Source: Rhizopus sp. PT2906
Lineage: Eukaryota > Mucoromycota > Mucoromycetes > Mucorales > Rhizopodaceae
Reading direction: 5' to 3'
NCBI GenBank assembly: GCA_025529335.1
Contig: JAMYHX010000041.1
Location: forward strand, 89,474-153,473
DNA length: 64,000 nucleotides
Shown one piece after another: positions 1 to 10,412 of this stretch. Within the stretch, counting starts at the first letter, position 1. Each line of letters starts with the position of its first letter. The notes below the pieces were generated by a model, which was not told the DNA's origin, made no database searches, and worked only from the letters and a program-made list of their open reading frames with translations. The position numbers and the translations under genes were made by a program.

Positions 1-212
1 AAAAAAAAAATAGACGCCTCCTTAGGAGGAAAACCTTAGATTCATTATAAAAAAATAAATAGATTAAAAACGATATTAGAGTCATAAGCCAAAAGGCCTG
101 TTATTTCCATATATTTGATCCATAGTATTTATAAGATTGCTATTATTCCCCTCAAGAGCATCCTGCATTCATCGATATATAATGTTTATATTGAAAATGA
201 TGGTGATGTATT

Positions 213-1759
213 TCAGTTGTCTTCCTCTGGATAAGACTGTGAATGCAATGAATATATTGCTGTTGATAGTATCTGCTGATGATGTTTAATGGGTTGTGGA
301 CAGGTTGTAGTGTCCTGAGCACCACTTGTAGAAAAGAATCCATAGGCATATGAGGCAGTAGGGAGTGGTGGAGGCAAAATGCGTTGATGGAGTAGATTAT
401 TCTTATAGGATGCAGTAGATGATGAAGTACTGGAGATAGATGCTCTATTTACGGATCTTTCTGAATTGGTAATGAGAAGGTTTTGCATAGACATAACGTT
501 TGTACATTTTTGTTCACTGGATGATGTGCCAGAATAACCTTCTTGAGGTGAGAGAATGTTGGATGACTGATAGGTGCGTCTGAGCTTAGTATTCTTGTGT
601 GTATCATTTGATTCAAGATTCTGCCCGACGTTTTGGTTCTGTTGTATCTCACGCCGACGTTTCCTAAAATAAATTGACTTAGTTTGTTTTCTCTGAATAA
701 ACTTTTAGCTTTGTCATGCTGGCCCTTACATGGGCGAAGCGCACGCTGCCCTTGCTTCTTTTCTAATCCGTAGACGAACCCCTTGTTCCGAAAATAGGCG
801 TGTGAGCTCAGTAGATCCTACATTAAAAACGCTAAAACCAACTTATTTAAGGTCTTCTTTATCAGTTCATACCTGACATTCCTGGAAAGCCTATTAAGGG
901 GTAAATTAGACATACTCCAAAAAATTGAATCCACTTACATTTTGGAGAATAGACTTGGAACTTATCTGATATCACGTAGCAGATCCTTTCAGCTTCTGAC
1001 CTAAACTTTTGATTAATAATTATTATGTCATTTTTTTTTTGAAAGCATAAAGTACCCCTTGATTTGGAATAGTGTGAATTTAAGTCTGAATACACCTTCT
1101 ATTCTAATGCTGATATCTGAAAATACAAAAAATGCACCCTCTGAAAAATATAAAACAGATGAATACATACATGACGATTGAACAATTGTTTTTATATCTG
1201 AATAGCTTACCTCTATTGTCTGTATCTCGTAACTTGTGTAATGACTGAGCTATGGATCCGGCAGTAGTTTGATGCCCGTTTACGATGTGAATGTCACTAT
1301 AATTCTCTGAATCAATCAAGGTAGCAATTACAAAGAAGTTTGAGCTAATCCAGTAGTTGCTAAATGCCATAGAAAAAAATAAGATACGATCAATCAATAC
1401 ATAATTTCATTCATATACGTCAAATCACTCGATTGTTACTTAAAGTTAATCGAGCCAGTCTGATGCAACTGAACTATAGGTGGTGGATCTAACGGACGAC
1501 GATCGACTATATAGTAATTGGTATGAGATATATTATATGTATATAGAAACGAACTGACCTTTATCTTTGAAACTGCAAAGTCTCGCCTTTTTAGGCTGCT
1601 GTCTTACCGTTAGTGTGTACCTGAAAATCAAGTTAGAACTAAATAAGCAAATGATATATATGAATATACTAACTCTGTTTGAGGTTTTGATGAAGTATGG
1701 AAGAAAGGCACATTAAGTTGGCGGTTTTGTTGAAGATGGTTGATTCGCATAATATTCAT
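213..1759 (-). CDS. Velvet-domain transcription factor (VosA/VelB-like), 9 exons
   Basis: Velvet proteins are fungal NF-kB-like DNA-binding regulators of development and secondary metabolism. I rebuilt nine exons on the minus strand: 1759-1674, 1620-1559, 1506-1440, 1359-1211, 1116-1056, 1000-939, 890-873, 817-730 and 663-213. They sum to 1044 nt, or 347 aa. The spliced protein shows the velvet core in order: LTVRQQPKKARLCSFKDK, the diagnostic DRRPLDPPPIVQLH, then SLHKLRDTDNRG, EGVFRLKFTLFQIKG, FQVYSPKCFPGMSGS and LFSEQGVRLRIRKE. The domain ends about residue 200 and is followed by a basic KRRRE patch and a Ser/Pro/Gln-rich tail without recognisable domain. Exon 7 is only 18 nt and would be missed by ORF scans. 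The start is the first ATG of the frame; the N-terminus before the core is short. Family assignment is firm, but the VosA versus VelB subclass is not resolved. Confidence 0.93.
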
Positions 1760-3548
1760 CCTTTGACAGAATGATTATAAAGTTATATAAAGGGAATAAA
1801 TGCTTGTTACCTTTATTGCATAAGATAACTACAATCGAGAATAACAAATAAAAGAAAAGAACGAAAAGAGAAATAAGGAAGAGAAAAAGGAAGTTTAGCA
1901 TAAACTGTAGACGATGTACTTTTATAAAGATCAGAAAGGAAACATCAAATAGGGTCCTATAAAAAGCAGGGCATCAGCGACGTTGATACATTGATTTTCT
2001 TAAAATGTAGGACTTACAGTATATATTGCTACATCACATGCCCTCTCCTACAGGTGTATCAGGGCCCCTTCTGCGTGACATCGCTCTAATATATTACAGT
2101 CCTCCTTTTAGTTTTTATGTTTTATCCCCTTTAGAATTTCTTAATTCTGATAGAATCTAAAGCTAAACAGGGTCAAGGTAGCTTTTGTATACATTGTTCA
2201 AAAATGACAGGCTGCCACTTACCGATCAATATATGTTACTATCATAAATGCAATGTGCTTTTCAACAGTGCATTCAATTAAAAAAATCTTTCCTTGAACT
2301 CTCTCCCTCCCTCCATCAAGCTTACACGCATAAACATACACACACGCACGCGCGTCAGAAACACATTGATTAATCCACGTTTAATGACCCTGATCGAGCC
2401 ATTCCGCTTTATTGAATATAAAAGGAGAGGTCATGAATTGTATAAACGCATGATTAGAGCCAATGTAGGAAATATAGTAAATATATCATTATAACGCACA
2501 ATGCTTAATAATAATAAACTATGCATTTTTAATAGCATTTTAATATAAATTTAAGGAGAGCATTATGTGAAACTGAGCAGGGTGAGTCTAGGAATAAATA
2601 TCCAAAAAAGGTAAAGGCAAATACACAGAACCTATGCAATCACTTCCGATCTATGCGCCTTTTTATTAACTATGCAGGGCCTTTGGCAACTTTTTTTTTT
2701 TTAGCTACACCACATTTCGAACTATAAGCCATACATCCCTTCTTAATCTGGCGATGTAAAGAAAATGGCATCAATCCTAAGCATATAATGAAAAAAAAAG
2801 CTATTATGTATTCTTTGTTAAATGCTTGACTCTACATGCAAAGTAGGCATATTTTCGTACAAGTGACACATATTACTTGTTTGATAAACAGCATTTATGA
2901 TACAATCAGATCTAGCATCATTTTGAAAATATGATTGAAAAATAGCAATGTGTCGATCCTTTATTTAATATATTAAAGCTTCTTATTTAGGAGATGAATG
3001 ACTGTATTGTAATGAATGACGTTCACACTGTCTAAAAACACACGCCTACATTTGCCAAACAAGTAATGCCATTATGGCTCGTAAAGAAGACGGGGCAAGA
3101 CGGGGTAAAATAAACATCTTTACTTTATTCTTTTTGCCAATGCTTATGTCTACATGGGGTTCTACACGCTATCCCTTTTCATAAAGTTAATGCCACGTTG
3201 GCAGTTCAATCGGATAAGGTTTGTAACCATGGTAACTTACACTCCTTACTTAGAACCATAGCTTTGTTTTTATGATCTTTTGTCTCTAGGTATGCGCGGA
3301 AATCCAAGGGGAAGAGCGTGCCATGTTAAGGTTCTTTACTGCTTCACAATTAGCTACATGTCTTTATTTTTAGCAGCCGCTTTCCCCCGTAACCATGCAT
3401 TATTGACACCGCAATCTAACATTAGAATCTGTATGGGTTGAAACGTAGATTGTCGGAGGCGGGGAACCTATTTTTTCCGGGACGGATTGATGACATAAAA
3501 GCCGCGCTTGGTGCAACAGGCTCTATTTTTGGGAGGGGGGTTTGGGAC
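1760..3548. other. Intergenic region between velvet and cytochrome b5 reductase genes
   Basis: About 1.8 kb. I see no gene with support from a domain or an exon chain. It contains a CTCC-type run near 2302-2315, a CACACGCACGCGCG tract near 2340, and a small direct repeat of GACGGGG near 3089-3105. The short ORFs here have no recognisable motif or splice partner. Confidence 0.5.
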
Positions 3549-3555
3549 TATAAAA
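3549..3555 (+). promoter_or_regulatory. TATA box upstream of cytochrome b5 reductase gene
   Basis: A clean TATAAAA lies 35 bp before the ATG at 3590, in front of a T-rich leader. Position and sequence fit a core promoter element, although this spacing implies a very short 5' UTR. Confidence 0.45.
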
Positions 3556-3589
3556 AGTACTTTAATTCTTTTTTATTCTTCTTTATATC

Positions 3590-4827
3590 ATGCGTCCTCT
3601 TGCTACTGCTGTTTCTGGTGCTTTCCGCGCAACTACTACTAGACCTGCTTTCTGCTTTACTTCCAAAGTAAATTCAGTACATGAGAAAATAACGTACTAA
3701 CATTTTACAATCAGAGCGCATCATTTGGAAATGCTCGCCACTTTAGTACGCGTCCTGAGAAAAAGGGAGGCAGTAAGATCTTATTAGCAACCTTATTAGG
3801 TGCTGGTGCTGTCGCTGGCCTTACTTTTAACCAAAGCAAGACTACAGTCAAGCCTGCTGTTAAGGAAGCTGTTGCTGAAGTCAAAGAAAAGGTTCACTTC
3901 ACCGCTCCTGACTTTACACCTTTGAAGGTAAGGGAATATTAGCCGTAATGAAACAGCACAAATAACTTCTCTCTTTTTATAGTTGGTTGAAGTCAAGCAT
4001 GTCTCTCACAATACCAAATACTACCGCTTCGAGCTTCCCGAAGACCAAACTGCTGGTATTCCTGTTGCTTCCTGTGTTCTTGCTCGTTATCAAGCCGAAG
4101 GTGAAGAACCTGTTGTTCGTCCTTACACGCCCATCTCTTCTGCTGATGTAATTAATTGTAAAAAAAAAATTGAAAAACATGCACTGAAAGCACACATCTA
4201 GACTGTAGGTTTCCTCGAGTTTGTCATCAAAAAGTATGACACTGGCAAATTGACGCCCATCCTTGACAGCATGAAACCCGGAGACACACTCGAATTCAAG
4301 GGTCCCCTTCCCAAGTATAACTGGGAAAAGGATCAAAAGACCAATGTAGGTTTGATCGCTGGTGGTTCTGGTATCACTCCCATGGTCCAAATCATCCGTA
4401 GAGTGCTCGATGAAAAGCCCACGGATAAGAAGACAAAGATTACCTTGATCTTTGCCAACGTCAACGAGAACGATATCTTGTTGAAGGATGAACTCGACCA
4501 GATTGCCAAGGAACATCCTGATAAAGTCAAGGTCATTTACGCTCTTGACAATCCTCCCGAAGGCTGGGCCGGTCTCAAGGGTTATGTCACTGCTGATGCT
4601 ATCAAGAAGTACATGCCTAAACCTGAAGACAAAGACAGTATTATCATGGTCTGTGGCCCACCTCCTATGGTTGCCTCTCTTGCTGGACCCAAGAAGGGTA
4701 TGAAGCAAGGTGAGCTTGGCGGTATTTTGAAAGAGTAAGTGACATCATTTTTAAAACAGAAGCAAGTAACTAATACAACTAAATTTTTAGATTGGGTTAC
4801 TCTCAAGAGAATGTCTTCAAGTTCTAA
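3590..4827 (+). CDS. MCR1: Mitochondrial NADH-cytochrome b5 reductase (Mcr1 type), 5 exons
   Basis: This FAD enzyme passes electrons from NADH to cytochrome b5 or similar acceptors at the mitochondrial outer membrane or intermembrane space. Exons are 3590-3667, 3715-3927, 3983-4147, 4202-4734 and 4791-4827. The N-terminus (MRPLATAVSGAFRATTTRP) is rich in Arg, Ser and Thr and lacks acidic residues, like a mitochondrial presequence. A short hydrophobic segment follows (LLATLLGAGAVAGLTF). The reductase domain has the FAD-binding RPYTPISS motif, the NADH-binding GGSGITPM motif and the CGPPPM motif near the end, and closes with ENVFKF, as in the family. Exon 4 must start at 4202, not after the later AG at 4208, because only this choice keeps the frame into GFLEFVIKKY. 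Confidence 0.95.
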
Positions 4828-4960
4828 TCATAAAAAAACCCCTCAGTTTTTATATATTTGTGTAAAAGCAATAGAACAAAAAAAAAGTATATATATGTGT
4901 GTGTTTGTATATGTTTAAAATGATGGAATGAAATCTTTTTATGATACAAGAAGTTGTTAT

Positions 4961-7363
4961 CTACGGGGTATGATTGTTTTTACTATTATCAAACTTGAGC
5001 ATCCTACATTTTTGCATCTTCATGGCAAATTTTGGAGGCAGCTTTATCGTATTCATCTTGCGATTGATGTCCATTTCATTGGCTGTTGTTGAGTTATAGC
5101 CAATGTCCAAAGTAATCGTGATCAGAATCTCACTGAGATGGCTGTAATCATTCTTGATGATTGAAACTACTTGATCTAACCGTACAAAGTAAAGGTCCTG
5201 TTTCAAGAATCGTTGCTTTTCAATTTCTTTAGTCTTGCTACTACAATCTAATGCTTTATCTTCATTAATAGACACATTAAAGCAAATCATAGGTGACAAG
5301 GGTGACCATAGCCTTTCCTTCTCTTTATCTGATGCCTTTCTTCTGGACAGATGAGGATACTGTCGTAATAGTTGCTCTGTCGAAACTCCCAACAAGAGAC
5401 CGACCTGTATGTCCGTCACATAAAAGCTACTGCTATGCTCCCCTTCAGTCTGCTGAATGGTATAAAGCGGTAAAAATTTGGACGCACAATGTATCGACGG
5501 ATAATGTGTTTTGTTGTCATCGTATAGACCCATCATTTCTTCTTCCTTTTTAATGACTTTTGTCCAATGATCAGGTGGCGGTGTAGGTATAAGGGGTTGA
5601 TATCCATCAACGGGCATTTCGGTTTTTACAATCTGTAAATTCTTTAGGCTCTTCTTTGGAAGATGTTGTCCAGAAAGTTGTCTTGCATGAGCCTTGGCAT
5701 CCTTTACGCTAATCTCTGTCTTTAGTTCAAAAGATGTAGGAGATACGGGAGATTCGGGCTGTTTGCAAGCCATGTTGGCAGCAAGAACGAGTCGACGTCT
5801 TTTTGGTTTAGTTGGTTTATGCTGTCTCAGTATGTCTGCGATCGAGTCATCTCTTTCAATAGCAATATCAAGTGGAGTTTGTCCCTTTGAATTGGCAATT
5901 GTCACATCCGCTCCATATTCCAATAGTAATTGAACGACTTCGGTGTGTCCATTTTCAGCTGCATCGTGTAATGGTGTATCCAAATCTGCTCCTCTAGAGT
6001 TCACATCTGCATTGTATTCTAACAATAATCGAACAATGTCTGTCTTGCCTCTGAGGGCAGCTTCATGCAATGGCGTATAACCCGCATTATCCCGTTCACA
6101 TGAGTTCGCTCCTGCTTTTAATAATTGTTCAACTGCTTCAACATATCCACGCATGGCAAACTTGTGTAGTTGAGTATAACCCAGGTTATCCTTCTTATCC
6201 AACTTGACAAGATCAACCATCGGCTTTTTCTTTGGGGTGTCATCATCTACTGAGCATTCTCTTGATGCTTGCTTCGATGTCATTTTTCTCTTTTTTGAAG
6301 GAAAAGTAGGAGGAGGAGTCGTAGTAGTAGTAGTAGTTGAGCTTTTATCCTTTTTGGTCTTTTTTAACTGTTGACTCTTTTCTGCTTTTTCAAACGACTT
6401 CATAATTGCTTGGATTTTTCGTTCTTCGCGAGACAGGACAGTGTCTTCCTTTATTCTTTTATGCTTTGTGTTGGATACAAATGTGATTTCATCAATAGCC
6501 TCTGTAGTTGCTCTCAGTCGATTTTCTTGATCAATATGTGCAGTGATGATTTGTCGAATGACTACAGAATCAGAGACTTGATAGGCTGTGAGGTTATTTT
6601 CATCTTGAATATGAACATCAGCACCTGAGTTAATTAAATACTGTACAATAGCTTGATGTGAATGTTGGGATGCTAAATGTAGCGCAGTCGAATGATGATG
6701 ATCCACGCTGTTTATATCAGCACCATTTTTTATCAGTAAATCAACCAGTGATAGATGTCCATGTCGAGCTGCGCAATGTAATGGAGTGGATTGAGAAGAA
6801 TCTCGAGCGTTGACGTTAGCACCTATACTGAGTAATTCTTTTACTTTTTCAAAAGAACCATCTGTGCAAGCACGATGTAATATCGTTTGTCCTTGATCAT
6901 CAATAGAGACTATTTCATCCACTTCTTTCATCTTTGCTTTCAAAATACGAATACAGTCTTCATCTTCACATACATCTAATGGTGTTTGCTTTTCAGAGTT
7001 TAGAGCATATACATTTGCACCCGAATCGACTAGTAGCTGAACACAGTCCACAAAGCCATAGCTGCAAGCATCATGCAGTGGTGTGTCATCCTCAAACCCT
7101 CGAGCGTTGACGATAGCACCTTGTTCTATTAGATACTTTGCAGCATCATATTGACCTTTGATAGCTGCTTCATGAAGTGGAGTCCATCCTGCATGGTCTT
7201 TATGGTTTACATTAGCACCTCTTTCTACTAATTCTTTTACTTTATCTAAGCTTCCAGAAGAGGTATAGTAAAATATTTTTGTTCTTCCTGCTTTATCGAT
7301 CTTGTTTGGGTCTTGAAAGGTGCTTCTTCCTTTTTTATTGGTCTTGTCCATAATGTTGGTCAT
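4961..7363 (-). CDS. Ankyrin-repeat protein, Hos4-like (Set3 histone deacetylase complex candidate)
   Basis: A single uninterrupted 800-codon frame, unusual here where most genes have introns. It has two ankyrin blocks. The first is about residues 28-275, with units such as GWTPLHEAAIKGQYDAAKYL and STPLHCAARHGHLSLVDLL. The second is about residues 400-520, with GYTPLHEAALRGKTDIVRLL and LDTPLHDAAENGHTEVVQLL. They are separated by a charged linker with a Thr run and a KKRK-type basic patch that may be a nuclear signal. The C-terminal 250 residues are non-repetitive and include PLIPTPPPDHW. Repeat arrangement and the conserved tail resemble fungal Hos4, the ankyrin subunit of the Set3 complex, but I infer this from architecture and cannot confirm orthology. 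It is divergent from the uL6m gene across about 460 bp. Confidence 0.85.
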   Translation of the reverse strand: MTNIMDKTNKKGRSTFQDPNKIDKAGRTKIFYYTSSGSLDKVKELVERGANVNHKDHAGWTPLHEAAIKGQYDAAKYLIEQGAIVNARGFEDDTPLHDACSYGFVDCVQLLVDSGANVYALNSEKQTPLDVCEDEDCIRILKAKMKEVDEIVSIDDQGQTILHRACTDGSFEKVKELLSIGANVNARDSSQSTPLHCAARHGHLSLVDLLIKNGADINSVDHHHSTALHLASQHSHQAIVQYLINSGADVHIQDENNLTAYQVSDSVVIRQIITAHIDQENRLRATTEAIDEITFVSNTKHKRIKEDTVLSREERKIQAIMKSFEKAEKSQQLKKTKKDKSSTTTTTTTPPPTFPSKKRKMTSKQASRECSVDDDTPKKKPMVDLVKLDKKDNLGYTQLHKFAMRGYVEAVEQLLKAGANSCERDNAGYTPLHEAALRGKTDIVRLLLEYNADVNSRGADLDTPLHDAAENGHTEVVQLLLEYGADVTIANSKGQTPLDIAIERDDSIADILRQHKPTKPKRRRLVLAANMACKQPESPVSPTSFELKTEISVKDAKAHARQLSGQHLPKKSLKNLQIVKTEMPVDGYQPLIPTPPPDHWTKVIKKEEEMMGLYDDNKTHYPSIHCASKFLPLYTIQQTEGEHSSSFYVTDIQVGLLLGVSTEQLLRQYPHLSRRKASDKEKERLWSPLSPMICFNVSINEDKALDCSSKTKEIEKQRFLKQDLYFVRLDQVVSIIKNDYSHLSEILITITLDIGYNSTTANEMDINRKMNTIKLPPKFAMKMQKCRMLKFDNSKNNHTP

Positions 7364-7822
7364 TAAAATGTATAGTATAGTTTGAGGTATATATATAAAT
7401 GTGTTTATGTATAATTGAAGCTTTTTTGGTAAATGGAAAGGGAATCTCTATACAAAAGCATCAGTTTATATTCTAAAGTGCAAGTAACTTATTCACCTTT
7501 TAATTAAAAGAAAGACCTTTTTGTATATATAAAAAATTTTTTTTGGAGTTAAAAAAAGGGGGGAGGGAAAGAAAGAAGAATAATAATAATAATAAGAAAA
7601 AAGCTTATTTAAAAATGGTTTCATAAAAATCAATGCGACTGGTTTGCCCGGCCGAAATTATTACATCATCCTTTTTTTTTTTCCAAATTTCTGCATTGGC
7701 CTCATATGCGGTTTTTTAAAGTGACTGTTAGCTCAAAAGGGAGAAAAAAAAAATCAGATATACACCCCAGCTATACAGTAACCCAAATTGTTGTTGCCCC
7801 TATTTCTTTTTTCTTAATAACC
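7364..7822. promoter_or_regulatory. Divergent promoter region between ankyrin and uL6m genes
   Basis: About 460 bp between two divergently oriented start codons. It contains A/T runs, a purine-rich tract near 7555-7580 and an AAT repeat near 7581-7595. I see no ORF or RNA gene. Confidence 0.4.
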
Positions 7823-8521
7823 ATGTCCAGGCTGACCATTGCAACAAAGTCACTATGTCAAGTAGTAACAACTCAGTCTAGACGACTTATTCATACTTCT
7901 GTACCAACCTTGTCTCATATTGGACGTAAACCAATCACATACTCTCAAGAGATCAAGATTGAACATGACTTGACACCTATCCTTGAACCTCGCATTCCCT
8001 CTGAATTAAATAATACAACACTCACAATCACCGGACCACTTGGAAAGCAACAGTTGCCAATAAAGCCTTTTGTTAAGCTTAACTTTGAACCAGCGCCCAA
8101 AGATGATCCTAATGCCGAAAACACACTTCAAGTGACAATTGAAGATGAAAAAGAAAAGAAACAAAAGGCAATGTGGGGAACAACTCGTGCATTGATTAAT
8201 AATGCAATCGTGGGTGTATCAGACGGATATAAAGTTCATTTACGTCTCGTCGGTGTTGGTTACAGAGGTGCACTCGAGAACAACAATAGAACCTTATCCC
8301 TAAAGCTTGGTTACTCTCATCCTATCCTCATGGACTTGCCAGAGGGTGTTTCATGCACAGTACCTCAACCCAATCGTATTATACTGCAAGGTATCAACTT
8401 ACAGCATGTGACTGAATTTGCTGCAAAGATTCAACGCTGGAGAAAGCCTGAACCTTATAATCAAAAGGGTATCTTTATTAACGATGAGACAATCAAGAAG
8501 AAGGAAGGAAAGAAGAAATAA
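7823..8521 (+). CDS. MRPL6: Mitochondrial large-subunit ribosomal protein uL6m (bacterial L6 family)
   Basis: An intronless gene of 232 codons. The N-terminus (MSRLTIATKSLCQVVTTQSR) looks like a mitochondrial targeting peptide. The L6 fold follows: LTITGPLGKQQLPIKPFV, then MWGTTRALINNAIVGVSDGY, which is the L6 hallmark around the TTRALINN segment, then GVGYRGALENNNRTLSLKLGYSHP. The C-terminal KIQRWRKPEPYNQKGI matches the RNA-contacting RxPEPYKGKGI motif of L6. The frame is open further upstream to an ATG at 7706, but those 39 residues are low-complexity and precede the targeting signal, so I chose the ATG at 7823. Confidence 0.95.
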   Translation: MSRLTIATKSLCQVVTTQSRRLIHTSVPTLSHIGRKPITYSQEIKIEHDLTPILEPRIPSELNNTTLTITGPLGKQQLPIKPFVKLNFEPAPKDDPNAENTLQVTIEDEKEKKQKAMWGTTRALINNAIVGVSDGYKVHLRLVGVGYRGALENNNRTLSLKLGYSHPILMDLPEGVSCTVPQPNRIILQGINLQHVTEFAAKIQRWRKPEPYNQKGIFINDETIKKKEGKKK

Positions 8522-9005
8522 ATAACACAAAACCATTTGTGTGCATGTAGTTAATAGCATAGAGATAAAAAGTAAATAAATCCCCCTCTTTGAAGCTTTA
8601 TTTCTTGCCTTGTTTAAATTAGAAGATGCTTATTAAACCAGTCACTGCATTTGTACTCAGTAGTCAAAGATGACACTCGGTACATCGGAAATAAGGTTCG
8701 GAGAATCCGATATTCAATTAGTTCTTATTCATGAAATGCTATAAACTATGGATTGAATGTGTCTCTATAAAGAAAGACTTTATTACGATCCAAGAAAAAG
8801 AAACAGAGAAAAAGCACTTGCAGTGTGTTATTATTATTATTATTATTATTTTGACAGCTGCATTTGAGTTTATTCAACAAGATCCAATCAAATTGCTTGT
8901 TCCTGTCAAACAGATATGACCAACACTGACACTTAATTTTTTTTTTCTGTTCTCTTTTCTCTCTCTCTCTTTTTTTTTTTTTTTCTTTTTTGAAAGTTTC
9001 TACCA

Positions 9006-10384
9006 ATGAGTGATTTACCTTCTCTTAGAAAAAAGATTGATTCTCTAGATATAACACTAGTCAACATACTAAACGAAAGGGCCCGTGTTTCATTGGACAT
9101 TGGTGCAGCTAAAAGAAAATCAATGTAAGTAAATACATGAACGTTTATATAGATAACTTATATTACTCATCAGTACAGCAGAAGAAGCAGCAGAATCTGA
9201 TGTACATGTGTATAGACCAGGTAGAGAAAAGGAGATTTACGAAAAGGTTTGATCATTTCAAAAAGATATCGTGTCATCTCGCTCAATATCCCTTATAGTT
9301 ATCTCGTCTTAATCCAGGACCACTCAATAATGATTCATTAAATGCCATCTTTAGAGAGGTAAGATTGTACAAGCATTTGATCATTTGGGCTCAATGATTA
9401 ATGTATATATATATATACACTCCAAGATTATGTCTGCATCGATCGCATTACAAAAGGATGTATCCATTGCTTATTTAGGACCTCAAGGCACCTTTTCTCA
9501 TCAAGCTGCTTATAATCGCTTTGGTGATAGCGTTGCCTACGTGGCTCAAAAGCAAATTAGCGGTAAAAAAAATACTAGATTATTTTATATTAATAGCCTA
9601 TATCTTACTCGATTTTTAGATGTATTTGATGCTGTTGAAAAGGGTCAGACAACGTACGGCATTGTGCCCTTTGAAAATTCTACGTTTGGCACAGTAGTCG
9701 AAACATTAGATCGTTTCATTCATTCACCTGTTAGAGTACGTGCAGAGACTTATCTGACAGTGCATCAATGTCTGTTGTCAAACAGTAAATTAGACAAGAT
9801 CACAAAAGTGTATAGTCATCCTCAAGGATTAGGTCAAACTCAAAAGTGGCTATCAGCGCATATTCCAACCGCAAGACGTATCACAGTTCGATCGACTGCA
9901 GAGGCTGCAGAAAAGGCGGCATTAGAAACAGGAGCAGCGGCTATTTGCAGTGAAATCTGTGCAGAGCTTTATGGATTGGAAGTCGTGGCGTCCAATATAG
10001 AAGATGTTTCATGTAAGAAAAAAAAAACAAAGAGATGTGTAAATAATAACAAATTTCAAAATAGCCAACAAGACTCGTTTCTTGATAATTGGTACAGCAA
10101 GTGATTCTCCTACACAAGATGATCATACCTTGATCAGTTTCACCGTAGATCATCGTCAGCCTGGTGCACTATGTGATGGATTGAAAGTATTCAAGGATTA
10201 TGGTCTAAATTTATTCAAGATAGACTCTCGTCCAAGTGGTCAACGTCCATGGCATTATGTCTTTTTTGTAGAATGTTCTGGTCATTTTGAAAATGAAGAA
10301 ATCAAAAAGGCACTCAAGGATCTGGATAAATTCTGCCTGGATGTTGTCGTCTTGGGTAGTTTCCCAAATCAAAGACCAGAATAA
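9006..10384 (+). CDS. Bifunctional chorismate mutase / prephenate dehydratase (P-protein), 6 exons
   Basis: This enzyme converts chorismate to prephenate and then to phenylpyruvate, the committed steps to phenylalanine. Exons are 9006-9124, 9174-9246, 9299-9358, 9427-9562, 9620-10012 and 10065-10384, giving 366 aa. Residues 1-95 are an AroQ chorismate mutase. LRKKIDSLD, NERARVSLDIGAAKRK and RPGREKEIYEKL carry Arg8, Arg25, Lys36 and Arg57-Glu58, equivalent to the active-site residues of the E. coli enzyme. The prephenate dehydratase domain follows: IAYLGPQGTFSHQAA, VPFENSTFGTVVETLD and the catalytic KTRFLIIG. It ends with a Phe-binding ACT domain (PGALCDGL, KIDSRP). This is the bacterial domain order and size; yeasts use separate Aro7 and Pha2. 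The gene ends 28 bp from the stop of the convergent ALO gene. Confidence 0.94.
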
Positions 10385-10412
10385 AAAAAAAAAAAAAAGA
10401 AACATTAATTTA

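Noticed and set aside
10..32. The palindrome CCTCCTTAGGAGG and a similar one near 17958
   Set aside because: Both are short perfect palindromes, but two examples in 64 kb without a shared context do not support a site family.
2294..2494. A 66-codon plus-strand ORF
   Set aside because: It covers CTCC and CACACG simple tracts and has no recognisable domain or exon neighbours.
3438..3671. A 77-codon plus-strand ORF with a hydrophobic tail
   Set aside because: It overlaps the TATA box, leader and first exon of the reductase gene in another frame; the exon in the other frame gives the mitochondrial presequence.
3977..4708. A 243-codon minus-strand ORF
   Set aside because: It is the antisense of the cytochrome b5 reductase exons and has no motif of its own.
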